Source: Ischnura elegans
Lineage: Eukaryota > Arthropoda > Insecta > Odonata > Coenagrionidae
Direction: 5' to 3'
Length of the DNA: 64,000 bases
Assembly: GCF_921293095.1 (NCBI RefSeq)
Contig: NC_060251.1
Coordinates: 61,645,585 to 61,709,584, forward strand
The first letter of the stretch is position 1. Each line of letters starts with the position of its first letter. The notes under the pieces are model-generated. The model was not told where the DNA came from. It searched no databases and saw only the letters and a list, made by a program, of their open reading frames with translations. The position numbers were made by a program, and so were the translations under genes. Below are positions 26,801-41,800 of this stretch, piece after piece.

Positions 26801-29800
26801 CTGCTAAATAATGTTTTCATCCTTCTCAAAAACTCCTGCAGCGGACATTAGAAGTATACAAATATGAATAAAAATTTAATATTTTTCTCACAAAAACATA
26901 AACTTCAAACAGTATTTCCAGAGTTAAGGTACCCTCCATAAACAGTTCAACTTGATTTTTAAACTATATTCTCTGTTTTTGGGTGCTATGGTTTTTGAAT
27001 GGATGCTTGTGACTCGGGTTCACTACCTGTTGTTGTTTGCTATTAGTTACTCCATATTTGGGACTACCAAAGAGCAAAGTTAAAACAAATTAAAAATTGC
27101 TAAAGAAAGGAGAAAGAGTTTGCGTAGGTTGAATGCATAAGCCATTTGGAGGTCTTCAGTGAACTGAGGTAATATGTAACTGGCCTCAGAAGATATTTAG
27201 AGAGTAAACTAAAACATTTTATTAACTCTTGTAGTTTTCTGCTTCCTTTTCTATATCATATGCTCAGCATCACATTCTTTATCAAAATTCGTTGGTTAAG
27301 TTTTCTTCATTTAAAAATGTTTTTCCTGAAACTATTGATACTTTTGTAGATGAAGCGCTTTTATATTACATACATCTTTTGGCTCCTTATTGACTTTTTG
27401 CTTTTTTATTTCACACAGGCCTCCTTAGAAACATTCTTTGGCCTTGGATTAATTGTTGGTCCCACAGTTGGAGGAGCACTTTATGAAGTGAGTTCGTTTT
27501 ATATGATTTTTTACATGATATGTGACTTTGGCCGAAGCTTTCTTAATTGCTGGAAGAGGCTTTCAAGTATTTACAAAGCACCCTTACCTACTTGGGATAT
27601 GCTAATTATATGCTACATATTGCTCTTTTTGTCAATTTACAGTTTGCTTTCTAAAATTAAAATTTAGAATAATGTGAATGTGATAAAGTTATTCTATTGA
27701 CCTTCTGGGATTGTTATTTACGGAACTGATGCGAGAATACATAGGCGGTGATTGCTAGCTGAGTTTGAAAGTTGGTCATGTATGGGACATGTAGCTCAGC
27801 CACCGGTGAATTATGGCTGATATTTTGCATACATGCACTGTTGTGGAAGCTATTTACAATTGTATCTCTTAGTTGGATCACAAATTGGAGTAACGGCCAA
27901 CTCATTGTGCACAGTCTGCCACCATTATATCATATGCTTCTGGGCAGAATAAAAAGTGGTGGGCATGAGTGGATGGATATCCATCCACTGCTGGCAGCCA
28001 TTTGTAGCTGTGACTAAAGGCTGACAATGGCTTCTTAAGGATGCTACTTGTGACTCCCAATAGTGACCTAATGTGCAGTTAGTGGAATCATGGCAACTTT
28101 ATAACCTTGAACACCACTTGTGGTATTCCATGCATCTACAGTACGATATTGTTAATCTGGAATTCTAAACTATGGAATATTTTATCCCAGTGAGAAATGG
28201 GTGGTGGAATCCACGTGGGTTCCACGTGGATATTAGGTGGAAATGTAACGTGGATACCACGTGTTTTTGGTCGTGGAATCAACGTGGAACCCACGTGGAA
28301 ATTTGGTGGAAAAATTAAAACAGCAGTAGGTGCTGTCCTAAAACCATTAAAACCTCAACCACTCTATATCTAAACCTTCTATATATGTGTCTACGATTTT
28401 TCATGTGCTCTCATGGCTGCCTTTCCACGAATTATATAAAAATAGAATGTGCGATACATTTTCACATAACTAGCGTGGTTTCAGGATGATAAATGAGGCA
28501 ATGTCACCAGAGAGTTAAGTTCCACAAATTAGAATTTCTGTTTAACATTTTATGCTAATCACCACAAATCCACTTGAAATCAACGTGGATTCCACGTGGG
28601 TCCAACCACTCAATATCCACCACCACCATATATCCACGAGTCAACATGGATTCCACGTGGATTCCACCACCCATTTCTCACTGGGATTTAACTCAAGATT
28701 TTCTAGAATTTTGCCAACTAATGTTTTCCATTGACTAGGCATAATAATGGCCACATGAGCCATTAAAAAGCCTCCTGTTCACACATTTTGGCCTCCAAGT
28801 TCATCCATAAGAAAGGGATCTCAATACTCCAAAAATATTAATTCTGGAAAATCCCTTGACCTGTGTGTTCTTGGTTATCAATCTTCTACTGCATTTGAAA
28901 CACTCAACTGGTGTCTACATCTTCAGGACATTTTCAAGAGTACAATTTGAAACTTTATTTGAAGGGAACTACTTCCATAGGAATAAATCCAGTGGAGGGA
29001 ATTGATATAAAGGAAGACAATTGGTGAGCAGTTGGTGATAGGGAGGATAAAGTCCCCCACACACCTATCTGTGTGGCCACGGTGGCAGAAAATCGAGACA
29101 AAAATGACACAAAATAACTGTTGCATAGAAGCAAAGGATAAGGCTTATGAAAAAAATGATGCCGTCACCAAAGCTATGTACCTGAAATGGAGCTCGATGT
29201 TGCACTTGAAGTCGGACGCGTCCTGTCGAATGGTTGGGTTGGGTCGCTGACTCCGCGGGCAAATGCAGAGCGGGATGGGACCAAGGCTGTTAGGCTACCT
29301 TGGTGTATGTGCACCCCCTTGAATATATGTGCAACAAATGACCGCAGTCTCGCCTGCCAGGGGCGCAGCCAGGAATTAAGGCCGGGGGGGGGGGGGGGGG
29401 TTTAGGTGCAACTAATACTGGGGTGTTTGGGGGTGTGGAATACCCACCAGGATAAGCGGTAGGTGCGAGATCAATAAATTGTGGAATTTTAAGATAAATG
29501 GTTCAAAATGGTGAGTTTTACGGCTTTCTTAGGGATGTTTTATTAATCCTTACACTATTCTATTAGTAATTTCAATTCAATTAAGTAAAATGGATTAAAC
29601 TTAAGAATTTCTCTGAGCTTTGGGGGGGATTTTAATCCCCAAATCCCCCCCCCCCTCACTGCGCCGCTGTCCCCTGCCACCACAGCCTCACACATGTTTG
29701 GGAGCCTTAAAGTTGAAGAAAATGGTATGGTAAGGAAAAAAAAAGGGGTGGTGCTAGGACTAAAGGTCTGAAGGTGGGGGTGGGACACAAAGAATGAAGG

Positions 29801-32800
29801 GGACGAGGTGGATCATGGCGTAAGGTATATACCAGGTACATATTATAGAATATGAAGTCATGGATCTCAAATTACCTCCTCAGTTCCACCTTCAAGCAAA
29901 TCTAATTGATCTGAACCAATGATGAAGAAGCAGCTCTGCTTGTAGATCTGGTAAAGAACTGCACATAGGAATGACTCAGCTTGAGGCAGGAATTACTGAA
30001 GAATATCTTCAAATTTACCATTCTCCCTTCCCTTATTTTGTTCAACCTCACTCTCCAATAGGGTAGTTTCCTTCATCAAAGAAAACAAAAGGCATTGATT
30101 GCGGTTCGTTACCCACCATTAGTGTACTCATAATATACAAATTATTTGGTTTTAGAAATACCGGTTAAGACGAATGGCAATGGTCGATTTTATCCTCATT
30201 TGAAAAAGGCATGATTGGCACCCATGGAATTCCACTCTACGTGACGTCACAGGGACCTAGTTTCTATACGAGTAGATAGGAGTTTTATATCGTCTGAGGT
30301 TACCAATGCATGCATGAGGCACAGAGCTCAGGGAAACATGTCTTAATAATCACCTATTAAAACTGGCTAAGGTCGGAAAGTTTTCTTTGTTTGATAAGGT
30401 AATAATAATCCTTATTTAAGCCAAGCGCTACCAGCTAGCAGGGTACTCTGCTACCTGCTACCATTCTCTGTCGTATAAGTGCTCAAAGCCTCGCCCCAAG
30501 GTCACCTTACCAGCGGCAGCGGGAACCAGAATGACGTCACACGGAGTTTTCCCAGCATTCATACTTAGCCGTCGCACTTTCGCACGCTTGAAAATTTTCA
30601 CTTTTCATTTAATCGCGAAAAATAGATATCGTCATTTAAAAATCTAGTAGCGTGAAAAACGTACTCCAGGAGTAATAATCTTTCGATTTAGGCAATAAAA
30701 AAATAATAGGAAACCACCCTATTTACTCTCTGCTCACCAACCATTTTAATTTATCTCAACCCATTACCTTGTTTAGCTCCTATAATAGCAGTTCTTTTCA
30801 CCCAAAATTTTACATTGCGATCTTGAAAATGGCTGAAGAAGCTGAAAAGTTGGTGTGTCTGAAATAAAGTTGTAGATTACAATGATGTGCTTTGATTGCC
30901 TTAATGGCACTCATCAGCTTGGCAGCATCAGCGATAGAAACCTATTTTTGAACCCGGACCAATGTAGGATTTATGTAGTGAAGTGAGCAGAAGCACTCTA
31001 CTTTGTGAGCCAGTGATTTTAGGTAATGTTGGTTGCAAGGAGGGCTCAAATGAGACTCAATATAAATACCTACTTTTACCTGGAATCTGATTTAGAACTA
31101 ATCTAACCTCAGGGGCAGATTAAGGCTGAGGGGGTGGTTATAGGGGTCATGAACCCCCCAAATTTTATATTTTTTTACATTTTTATTGGTTTAATAGTTT
31201 TTGTACCCTTGTAAATGATAAAAATGAGTGTACATGCAAATGTGTGGCTATAAGTTCCAAACATGAGAAAAGTTTGAGTTTTATTTATTTTAGAGCGTAC
31301 CCAGTGAGAAATGGGTGGTGGAATCCACGTGGAACCCACGTGGAATCCACGTTGATTTCAAGTGGATTTGTGGTGATTATCATAAAATGTTAAACAGAAT
31401 TTCTAATTTGTGGAACTTAACTCTCTGGTGACATTGCGTCATTTATCATCCTGAAACCACGCTAGTTATGTGAAAATGTATCGCACATTCTATTTTTATA
31501 TAATTCGTGGAAAGGCAGCCATGAGAGCACATGAAAAATCGTAGACACATATATAGAAGGTTTAGATATAGAGTGGTTGAGGTTTTAATGGTTTAAGGAC
31601 AGCACCAACTGCTGTTTTAATTTTTCCACCAAATTTCCACGTGGGTTCCACGTTGATTCCACGACCAAAAACACGTGGTATCCACGTTAATTGTCCACGT
31701 GGGTTCCACGTGGATTCCACCACCCATTTCTCACTGGGGGTAGAACTCTCCACTGTAAAAATCCCCTCTCTCCCAGGACCCAGCTCTGTCTGTCTGTTGG
31801 CATTCAGACTTCATTCCTCAGAATGTTATTTTTACCAGATTTCAAGATATTGCTTTTTTATTTTATGATTGTAAATAAGTTTTTCTCATTTCTAGGTTGG
31901 AGGTTACACTACTCCTTTTGCTGTTCTGGGGTCAGCACTCTTTTCCTCGGCTGTGATGACTGCTTTTGTTCTTCCAGAGCATTCTGATGCAGAGGTGAAT
32001 GAAAAGCACTCAGGTATGTAAAAGCTTACTTTTCCATTGGTATTGCCAATACAAAAGGTAGGTCGTTGTGCGTCTAGTGGTGACATCATTTGAGTGTATC
32101 CACTATTTTGTATCAACATGTGCACATCAATACTGGGGCGTAGCTAGGAATTAAGGCTGGAGGGGGGGGTTAGGTGCAACTAATACCGGGGTGTGTTGAG
32201 GTATGGAATACCCACCAGGATAAGCAGTAGGTGCGAGATTAATAAATTGCGAAATTTTAAAGATAATTGGTTCAAAATGGTGAGTTTTGCGGCTTTCTGA
32301 GGGATATTTTATTCATCCTTACAGTATTCTATTAGTAATATCAATCCAATCAAGTAAAATGGAATAAACTTAAAAATTTCTCTGAGCTCTGGGGGGATGT
32401 TTATCCCCCAAAACCCCCCCCTTGCTGCGCCACTGCATCAATAGCTTGGTAGCTAAACGGGTTGGATAAGGATGGTAGTTAACCTCGCTTCAATGAAATA
32501 AATAGAGTTAAATTGGATCACATCTATTCCATGGTGAGTGCTGTCGCTGTTTGTGAATCTCTATGGTGCCTTCCTGGTCCTAGGCTTTTGGTGCCCTGGC
32601 AGTCTTGCCAGGGACCATCTAAGGACTTAGGGCAGCGATCTCAACCAGGTGGTGGTCCCTAGCGGTGACGCTTCGAATTAAAAGCTCTGCTGAAAGGATT
32701 TGCTTCCACCTGAGACGACTGGCAGTTCATTGAGACTCGAATAAGACTGTGTTGCACACCATTGAATAAACATGGTTTGACTTATCAATTTATTTCATTG

Positions 32801-35800
32801 AAGCAAGGTTAATTATTCCCCTTATCCAACCCCTTAAAGTGGTGACCCCATGTGGCGGTGGTTCAAACTAGAAGCTCCGTCACAGTAGCCAAGGAATGTT
32901 GTTTAATTTTATAAGAAAAAAGAGAGTTTATATATGGGTGCTTTCCAATCGCGTATCTGCGCAGATCTGTTTTAAACTGTTCAGCTCAGAGCCTGTTCCA
33001 ACTGTAGGTGTGACGTCATCTGCGCTAAACAGATGGGAACACATCCTGCACCATTGTTCGTCTGCACTAGTGTTTCAATCTGTTGTGATGTGAGCTAATC
33101 TGCGCAAGGTGATTGGAAAGCATCCTATATTTCCTTTGCTTCAATCTGCTTATCACTGGAACTGATGAAGAAATCAAAGTTTTTCTACATTACTTTACAT
33201 TCAGAAGTCATATTGAATAGAATGTGTTTTGTAGCAAATGACAGTATTTGTATTAAAAAAATGTTAATGCCGTGTTAGTCTTGACTCAATGCAGAGTAAA
33301 AGATTGCAGAAATGAAATTTTCCATACACAGCATCTTATTGCTACTTCTGGAAATTGCTAAGTAAATTACATGATATGGAAGAATGATACGTTTAATGAT
33401 AATCAATTAATATCCACTCATGATTAGGTAAACATCAAATCTCAACAATCAACGCAAAAAGATAAATTTCTGCTTCTTATGTATTTGGCTTCAATAATGC
33501 ACAATATCACAGTGGATAAGTCTATTTTGGCTGTTAATTAGGATTTCTACAGGAAAGTTAGGATAAATTCACTTCAGTCCATCAAATTTATATCATATAG
33601 CCATAACCCAGTGAGAAATGGGTGGTGGAATCCACGTGGAACCCACGTGGAGAATTAACGTGGATACCACGTGTTTTTGGTCGTGGAATCAACGTGGAAC
33701 CCACGTGGAAATTTGGTGGAAAAATTAAAACAGCAGTTGGTACTGTCCTAAAACCATTAAAACCTCAACCACTCTATATGTAAACCTTCTATATATGTGT
33801 CTACGATTTTTCATGTGCTCTCATGGCTGCCTTTCCACGAATTATATAAAAATAGAATGTGCGACACATTTTCACATAACTAGCGTGGTTTCAGGATGAT
33901 AAATGACGCAATGTCACCAGAGAGTTAAGTTCCACAAATTAGAAATTCTGTTTAACATTTTATGATAATCACCACAAATCCACTTGAAATCAACGTGGAT
34001 TCCACGTGGGTCCAACCACTCAATATCCACCACCACCAAATATCCACCACTCAACGTGGATTCCACGTGGGTTCCACGTGGATTCCACCACCCATTTCTC
34101 ACTGGGAAGGGTGGGAAGTGCCCTAACACCATTCTGACAATATTGGAAACTAATTTATCTGAGCTTTCCTCCGCAACTTAAATACTAACACTCAAGGTGC
34201 GTTTGCATCTTTGCTTCTTTATTTACATGTTTTTACTTTGAGCAGGAATTGCACTCCAGTAATGTCACTTGCAGAAAAAATCTCATGTTGTTCACAAGAA
34301 AGACCTACCTTGTATCAGTAGTGTCATAACTTTTTCCATCACCGAGCATGCCCCTTTTTCTGTCACTGGAAACTTATTTCATCCTATTAGATTCCAAATT
34401 TGCTAATACATTCATCAAAGAGTTCTGTTACGGTTTCTGTAGGGCTTGAATCAAAGAAATCTCCACTTTTTGGGTTTTCCACCATGTTGTTTCATTTTCC
34501 TGGACAATATTTCGCGTTGCATTCCTGCAAACTTCTTCAGGTCCCCTACCTGGGTAAAGCTAATTCATATGGGTTGGTCTGCATGTTGTTTATTGGTGTT
34601 GGGCTCATGTATTCCTATTGATTGCTTTGGTGTTTTCATGGAGTACAGTCTTCCAAATTGTGGACAGTGGGTAGCCATGGTCCCAGTTGAAGTTGTTCCA
34701 TCATTGAGTTACTGTGACATTGTCTTTGACTTGATGGCTATTGGCTATGGAGTTGATGGAATAATGACTAATCTATCAATGCATTGAAAAATGACTGATC
34801 CAAACATGATAACTAAAACAGTCATCTTCTCAGTTTCTGAAATGCTAATCTGATTTGTCAGAGGGAAGAAAAGGTTATTCTGTGATTCATAAATCAATTA
34901 AAGTAAGGCCTGAAGGCTTCACTGTAAGTCCTTGAAATGCAGTTGTCTGAGAATATTTTTACCTCTTGAGAATAAATCATGAAAAAGGGTTGAATTTACG
35001 ATTTGAATAATAATCTTAAGATACTAATCCTTTGCATTTTCAATAGGAAGTTTGTTCAAAGCTCTAAAAATACCTGGTGTGGCTCTAGCTGCTTGCAGTA
35101 TTGTTGCAACTTCAGTGAGTATAGGATTCTTGTCAGCCACTTTGGAACCACATCTCAGACAGGTAAATGAAGTTTCAATTTTGCATATCTTATGTTTAAT
35201 CTTCCTTAATATACACATGGCACAAAGTTGGAACATAATTATAATAATAAAATTGTTCTCAAAGTATTGAGGAGGAAAGTGCATTTGTATGATTAATGGA
35301 AGTACAGGAAACAGCTTCTAATCATTAACTAAGTTACCTACCTACTAGTTACCTACTAGTAAATAACATCTCAAACAAAACCAGAAAACATGAAGAATAA
35401 ATTAAAGTGCAATCTTTCTGAGCATACCTAACAACATAAATTAAATATAATAATTCCCAGGAATAATGATCTCTTAAATGGACCACCGTCAACATCAGGT
35501 TTAAATAAGCTGAACCATTACAATTGAAATTAGATGCTATACTAACTTGTTCTAGCTTCTCTTTAATTGGACAGGGTGTTAGCCAGAATTCTGTGAGCTA
35601 TCAAAAAAATGATAAAGCTATCTGAAAATCTGGATTTTTAAAAGTATTTTGCATGATAATAGCAATAGATTGAAGCAAGTAATTAAAGAGAGATTCTTTT
35701 TTAACAATTCCAATATTAAGGGTAAAATCAAATCATTAGTGAGCATAAATATAATGAAAATCATTTTGATAAATATGGAACATTTTTCTTTCAGTTTGAA

Positions 35801-38800
35801 CTTTCTCCTGTCGTCTTAGGACTTATGTTTGTTGTGAATGGAGGAACATATGCAATAACTGCTCCTTGCTTTGGTTGGATCTGTGACAGAACTTCTCTCA
35901 ATCCAAAAGCCATTACTATCCTTGGATGCTTCTTAGTGGGAACTGGATTTGCTCTCATTGGACCAGCACCTTTCATTCCTGGTCCTACGTAAGTAAAAAT
36001 AATCATATTTTTCATCAATACATTTTTACCATTACATCCCGTATGTTTTCAGGATTCTATGCAATGCACACCTTTAAATCCAAGTGATAATGTGCTTTCA
36101 TAACTATTTTGACCACTGTCTACATCAAATACAAGTTTGCATGTGGTGTGGCAGAGCCAGTAAGGAGAAATTTAAAGTGAGATTTTTGACCTAAATATAC
36201 TGATTTATTAATTTAGAATGGAGTATGAATTGAAAATTCCTTCTCTAGTGACTTCATTCTTAGCTTATGGCTGGATTTAGGTGTAATCAAAGTACCCAGC
36301 CATTTCTTAATAAGAAAAATGAAGTTCTTATACACCATCTCATTAAAAGTGAGCTCTAGCACATACCCAGTGAGAAATGGGTGGTGGAATCCACGTGGAG
36401 AATTAACATGGATACCACGTGTTTTTGGTCGTGGAATCAACGTGGAACCCACGTGGAAATTTGGTGGAAAAATTAAAACAGCAGTTGGTGCTGTCCTTAA
36501 ACCATTAAAACCTCAACCACTCTATATCTAAACCTTCTATATATGTGTCTACGATTTTTCATGTGCTCTCATGGCTGCCTTTCCACGAATTATATAAAAA
36601 TAGAATGTGCGATACATTTTCACATAACTAGCGTGGTTTCAGGATGATAAATGACGCAATGTCACACCAGAGAGTTAAGTTCCACAAATTAGAAATTCTG
36701 TTTAACATTTTATGATAATCACCACAAATCCACTTGAAATCAACGTGGATTCCACGTGGGTCCAACCACTCAATATCCACCACCACCAAATATCCACCAC
36801 TCAACGTGGATTCCACGTGGGTTCCACGTGTATTCCACCACCCATTTCTCACTGGGTATGTACTTAAAAATGATCGTACAGCAATAACGTTATGACCAAA
36901 TACATGTACTCCTGAAGTCATATTTTAATGCTTGCAGTGAGGGATTTGAGCTGTAGGTATGGTGAAGAATTGAGAATGTGAGATGGAACGTTTGGGAAGG
37001 TGAAAGTAGTGTGAGATTGTGGTTGAGGAGAGGAAAATCTTACAGAAAATAAGATGTACATATAGATAGGTGGAACTGGTACTGAAGAGCAAACGACACT
37101 GCAGATTGTTATAAAAGGAAGGATACTTGGAATATTTTGAAGAATCCAGTTGGATCATCCATGTTGACCTGAAATAGCACTCAAGGCAATGAATTTAAAA
37201 GATGGGAAAAAAATTATACGTTAGTATGAGTGATCAAAAATGTAAGCCTAAATTCATTGACCTTATTATAATGCAGGTGCTATGCAGTTATAATAATACT
37301 GCATTACTCAGAGACAGATACTCTAAATTTTGTGAATTAACCTCTGATAAAACAAGCATTGATATACTTCTCGCAAGTGTGGTAGCTTGGTGTATAGAGG
37401 ACTTGGCTGTTGATGGAAGGGTTCAGGATACCAATCCCCAATGAAGCCTTCAGACTCCCCCTAAAAATATCCTCAAAGTGCATAATGAAAGGAGCTATAC
37501 CACTCACCCTGAATATATGAAATGCGCAAACTACTATGGCTTCGTCTGGTAAGAGCTCTCCCCTCATTCAACCATATCAAACTTTAGGTTGAACCTGATA
37601 AAGTTAGATTGCTCTTTTACATGAAAAGAAGTCAAGGTCAACACATAGAGGCCCCACCATGCCTGACCAGTGGCATAGCAAGGGGGGCTTTGGGGATTAA
37701 CCCCCCCCCCCCCTGAGCTCAAGGAATTTTTAAGTTAAAATATCTTTATGTGACAAATTTTGTGTAGCTTATTTTAGGAGGATGCATGACTAAAAAACAA
37801 AACATTAAACTATTCACACAGCCATAAAACTCTCTATTTTGAACCATTTATCTTATCTGGAGGAGGGACCCCGCACCTCCTGCTTACCCTATCGAGCATT
37901 TCATACCCCTCGTACGCCCTAGTATTAGTCGTGCCTAAGAAACCCCCCAGCCTTAATTCCTAGCTGCACCCCTATGCCTGACATCTGGATTTAAATGAAA
38001 TTGGCCTTCGAATGATTTTAATTAAATGTCAAATGACCAAATGCTTCGTCACTCATAGGACCCCCTAACTTGCCCTGGGCCTGGGGTTCTCAGCCATTAC
38101 TGATTAGACAACAGACCGCCGGGCCGGTTTTCGACATTTTACATTTTTTTGGTGTAAGCATGCAACATTCCTCGCCCCCTAAAAATAACGTAAGAGGTAA
38201 TAAGGATTCTCTCTGTATTAATTTTAAAATAAATACAGATACTTGAGGAAAAAGGGTCGATACTTAAATACCAACCTGAACTTACAACGTGCTTTCTCTT
38301 ATGTATTGAAGATAATATTTTGGACTGAGCGCTTAGGCGCCCAGCTGCGCTTGGCACCCTACACTTCCACGTTCTTTGCTTGCCGCTAAAACTGCCCATT
38401 AGGCCGTCCCTTATTTTTCAGAATTGAGAAAAGTTATGTTTTCCTAGTCTCAAAATGATCCAAATGAGGTTCATATTCACGTGTTAAAATTTGGTTACTT
38501 TAAAATAACGGCAACCCGTGCCCCAAGGGCCCTAAGTACTGAGGACCCTCAATTGAGATTTTTGGGGCCGAAAAAGAGCCATTTCTATGTAAAACGTGAT
38601 ACTAAAGCCCTCCAGGGCCGATGTTCTGTTCAAAGACTACATCTTGCCAGCAGGAGTAGTCTAGCAGACTAAGTCTTTGCCGAGGGAGGGGAGGGGGTGG
38701 AGGGGAAGTCTCTAGTAGGTGGTGCGGGCCGTACCTCAACGGCGCCGCGGTGCGGGGTAGCGCCCTGGGAGGTGGAATGCATTACGACGGATGATATCTC

Positions 38801-41800
38801 GTAAACGCTTAGAGATAGGTCAAAACAAATAGAAAATCGGCCCTGAAGAACCTTAGTTTCACGTTTTACATAGAAATGACTCCTTTTCGGCCCCAAAAAT
38901 CTCAAGTGAGGGTCCTCAGTACTTAGGGCCCTTGGGGCACGGGTTGCCGTTATTTTAAAGTAACCAAATTTTAACATGTGAATATGAACCTCATTTGGAT
39001 CATTTTGAGACTAGGAAAACATAACTTTTCTCAATTCTGAAAAATAAGGGCCGGCCTACTGCCCATGTTGTTCTTAAGGCCGTTTTATAAAGGGGCACGT
39101 CGTTGTGCAGGCTAGCACAGAAAGTATTTTTTGGAGCTGCGAGAATGCGAGCGCGGAATTAAAGCAGGGGCTATTTTGCCGTCTCGCATCCATGCATTCT
39201 CGCATGTGTTCTGGCAATTCCCCGCTGTACACGGCACAGTTTTGACTGCGCATACATACGGCGCACATACTTTAGATTGCGAATGATAAATGCCCATTTT
39301 TAGATGATCCACACTTATACATCTACTGATAAGGGACTGAATTACATGAATCACCAGAAACGCCATTTTTCATTTAAGTTGATATAAATAATGTATATTT
39401 AAACGGAGTGTTATATAAAGTTAGCACACATTATTTAAGTTTTGCTTTCACAATTTCATTATGAAATTAAAAAGAATGAGTACTTACCCATCCTCGGGAA
39501 TTTCATTTCCTAGGTATCCTTAAAATGCCAAACCAGCTTCTCTATATGACAGGTATATTTTCTCTACGGAATTTACATAGGCAGCTAATCGGAGATTCAT
39601 TCCTAGGTTATAATCTTCCGCAGTGTTGAGGATAGCCTGACTAGAGCGTTCCATGGTCTGACTAAGTCCTGAATGAACAATATCCTTTTCGGATGCCCCA
39701 GCTATTCGTTTCTTGAATTCCTCAGATGGGATTATGGGAATTTTCCCCTTCACAATGTGGCTGAAGTGTTTTTCTATTGAATCTTGAACGGATTGCAGTA
39801 GAAAGTAGTTGGAGTCCCGCTCATATTTGAAAAGAAGCCGCCCAAATGATACATGGTTCAAATTCTTCAACCACTCAAAAAAGGACACCGTAACACCTCC
39901 AGCATTAACGAACAAGTCGGGAATAATCAAAATATTGCGCTCAAGAAGGATTTTATCAGCGGCAGGGGTTGTGGGACCATTGGCCCCTTCTATAATCATT
40001 TTTGCTTTAATTTTTGGAGCATTTTCTAATGTAATAACTTTTTCACACGCTGCAGGAATCAAGATATCACAGGCTTCACAGAGTAAGTCGTCTCCCGATC
40101 TTTCCTCAGTCCCGGGAAAACCCATTATTGTGTCTTTCTCTACGTAATAATCATGTAATTTCAGTATGTCTATTCCATGTGCGTTGAATATTCCTCCGTC
40201 TTTCTCTACTACACCAATGCATACACCCCCAGCTCGGCTAAAGTATCTTGCTGTGTGAAATCCCACGTTGCCGAAACCTTGGACAATGAACGATTTCGAC
40301 TTTATACCTGTTTCTAATCCTATTTTAGACATGACTTTCTCGTTATTGAGTATGTTTTGTGCTCCATGAAATATACCACGTCCAGTAGCTGCAGTTCTAC
40401 CATGGATGCCTCCTTGGTTTATTGGTTTTCCAGTGACACAGGCGTTAGCATTTATATCATTGTGGCCAATCGTTTTTGAATAAGTATCGGCGACCCAAGA
40501 CATTTCCCGCTGGCCTGTGCCCATATCGGGAGCGAGAACATCGATTCCAGGTCCAATAAATCCTTTTTTGGCGAGCTCCAATGTAAATCGTCGGGTAATC
40601 CTCTCTAATTCAGTCTCACTGTATTCTTTCGGATTAATCCTCACTCCAGCTTTTCCTCCTCCGAATGGAACAGCGACGACTGCACACTTGAAAGTCATCA
40701 GTGCCGCCAAAGCTTTCACCTCGTCTACATCGCAGCCAAGTGAGTACCGCATTCCACCTTTACATGGTGTTTTATGCGAACTATGTTGTGCACGGAAGCC
40801 AGTAATCATTTCATACGCGCCAGTATCTCTTCTTAAGGGGAAAATTGTCTCAAATACGTGATGGCAAGGCTCGATTATTTTCAGAATGCCTCGAACTTTC
40901 TGCTTTCTCTGTTCGTCTGTTGTCTTAGGAGCCTTGAGATCTTCAATCAGTTTTTCTTCCAATATTTCACAGGCGGAGTGGAAGAAGTACTCCACCATTT
41001 CGAAGAACTTAGGATTTGCTGCCTCGGGTATATCTTTCAGTCGGTCCGGAATTTTGTATTCAGATAGGGACCGATGGATTTGTTTGTCTGGAGCAAATAT
41101 TCTTGAAATACCTCTTCTCATTCCTCCGCCGATGAATTTTTTAAAAACGGTCATCTCTTAGCCTAATAAACTATCCGCTCAAAAACTTTGTCAGGAGATC
41201 GACAAGTTCTGAGATACTCAAAATAAACGCGAAATATAACCGTATCTGGATATCATTGGCTTATTCAACGTAAAAGCTGGTTTGAGCCACAAATTATTTC
41301 ACTTATTTTCAACTAATTGGCTCACCAGTGTAAACAATGAAGATCCATTTTGGTTGTATCAAACAGTATCAAGCACATCAGAGAACTAAACGCTACCAAG
41401 CTACCGTAACTATACAAGTGACGAGAAATCAATAAACATACCCCACATTGCCTATTTATTCCTCTTCCACTAAGAGTAAACAAAAAAACTGTAAACTGAC
41501 GTATACTGGAAAAACTCTATAATGTTCGAAGTATTGAAAATGATTGTCCATACTAATGCGTAGTGACTGCATGTACCCAAACTGTAGGTGGATATAATTA
41601 TATTTTAAAAGTCGTCAAATTCATGCATAATTTTCGTGAAGATAGTTACCACAGGAGAATGCAATAAAACATTTACAAGGGAGCGATAAGAAAATAAAAT
41701 GTGGTGCAAGAAAATTCTTCATATCCACTTCACCCTCATATGGAATAAATTTCAAAATGATTCAACCTTACCTACGAAATAAAAAGTAGATACGCGTATG

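Noticed and set aside
28552-36531. Open frames with [16 protein letters not shown]-type peptides
   Set aside because: They are translations of the CACGTGG repeat arrays in the four TIR elements.
39520-41154. Processed pseudogene rather than a gene
   Set aside because: 544 codons without stop or frameshift and all catalytic landmarks kept argue for function.
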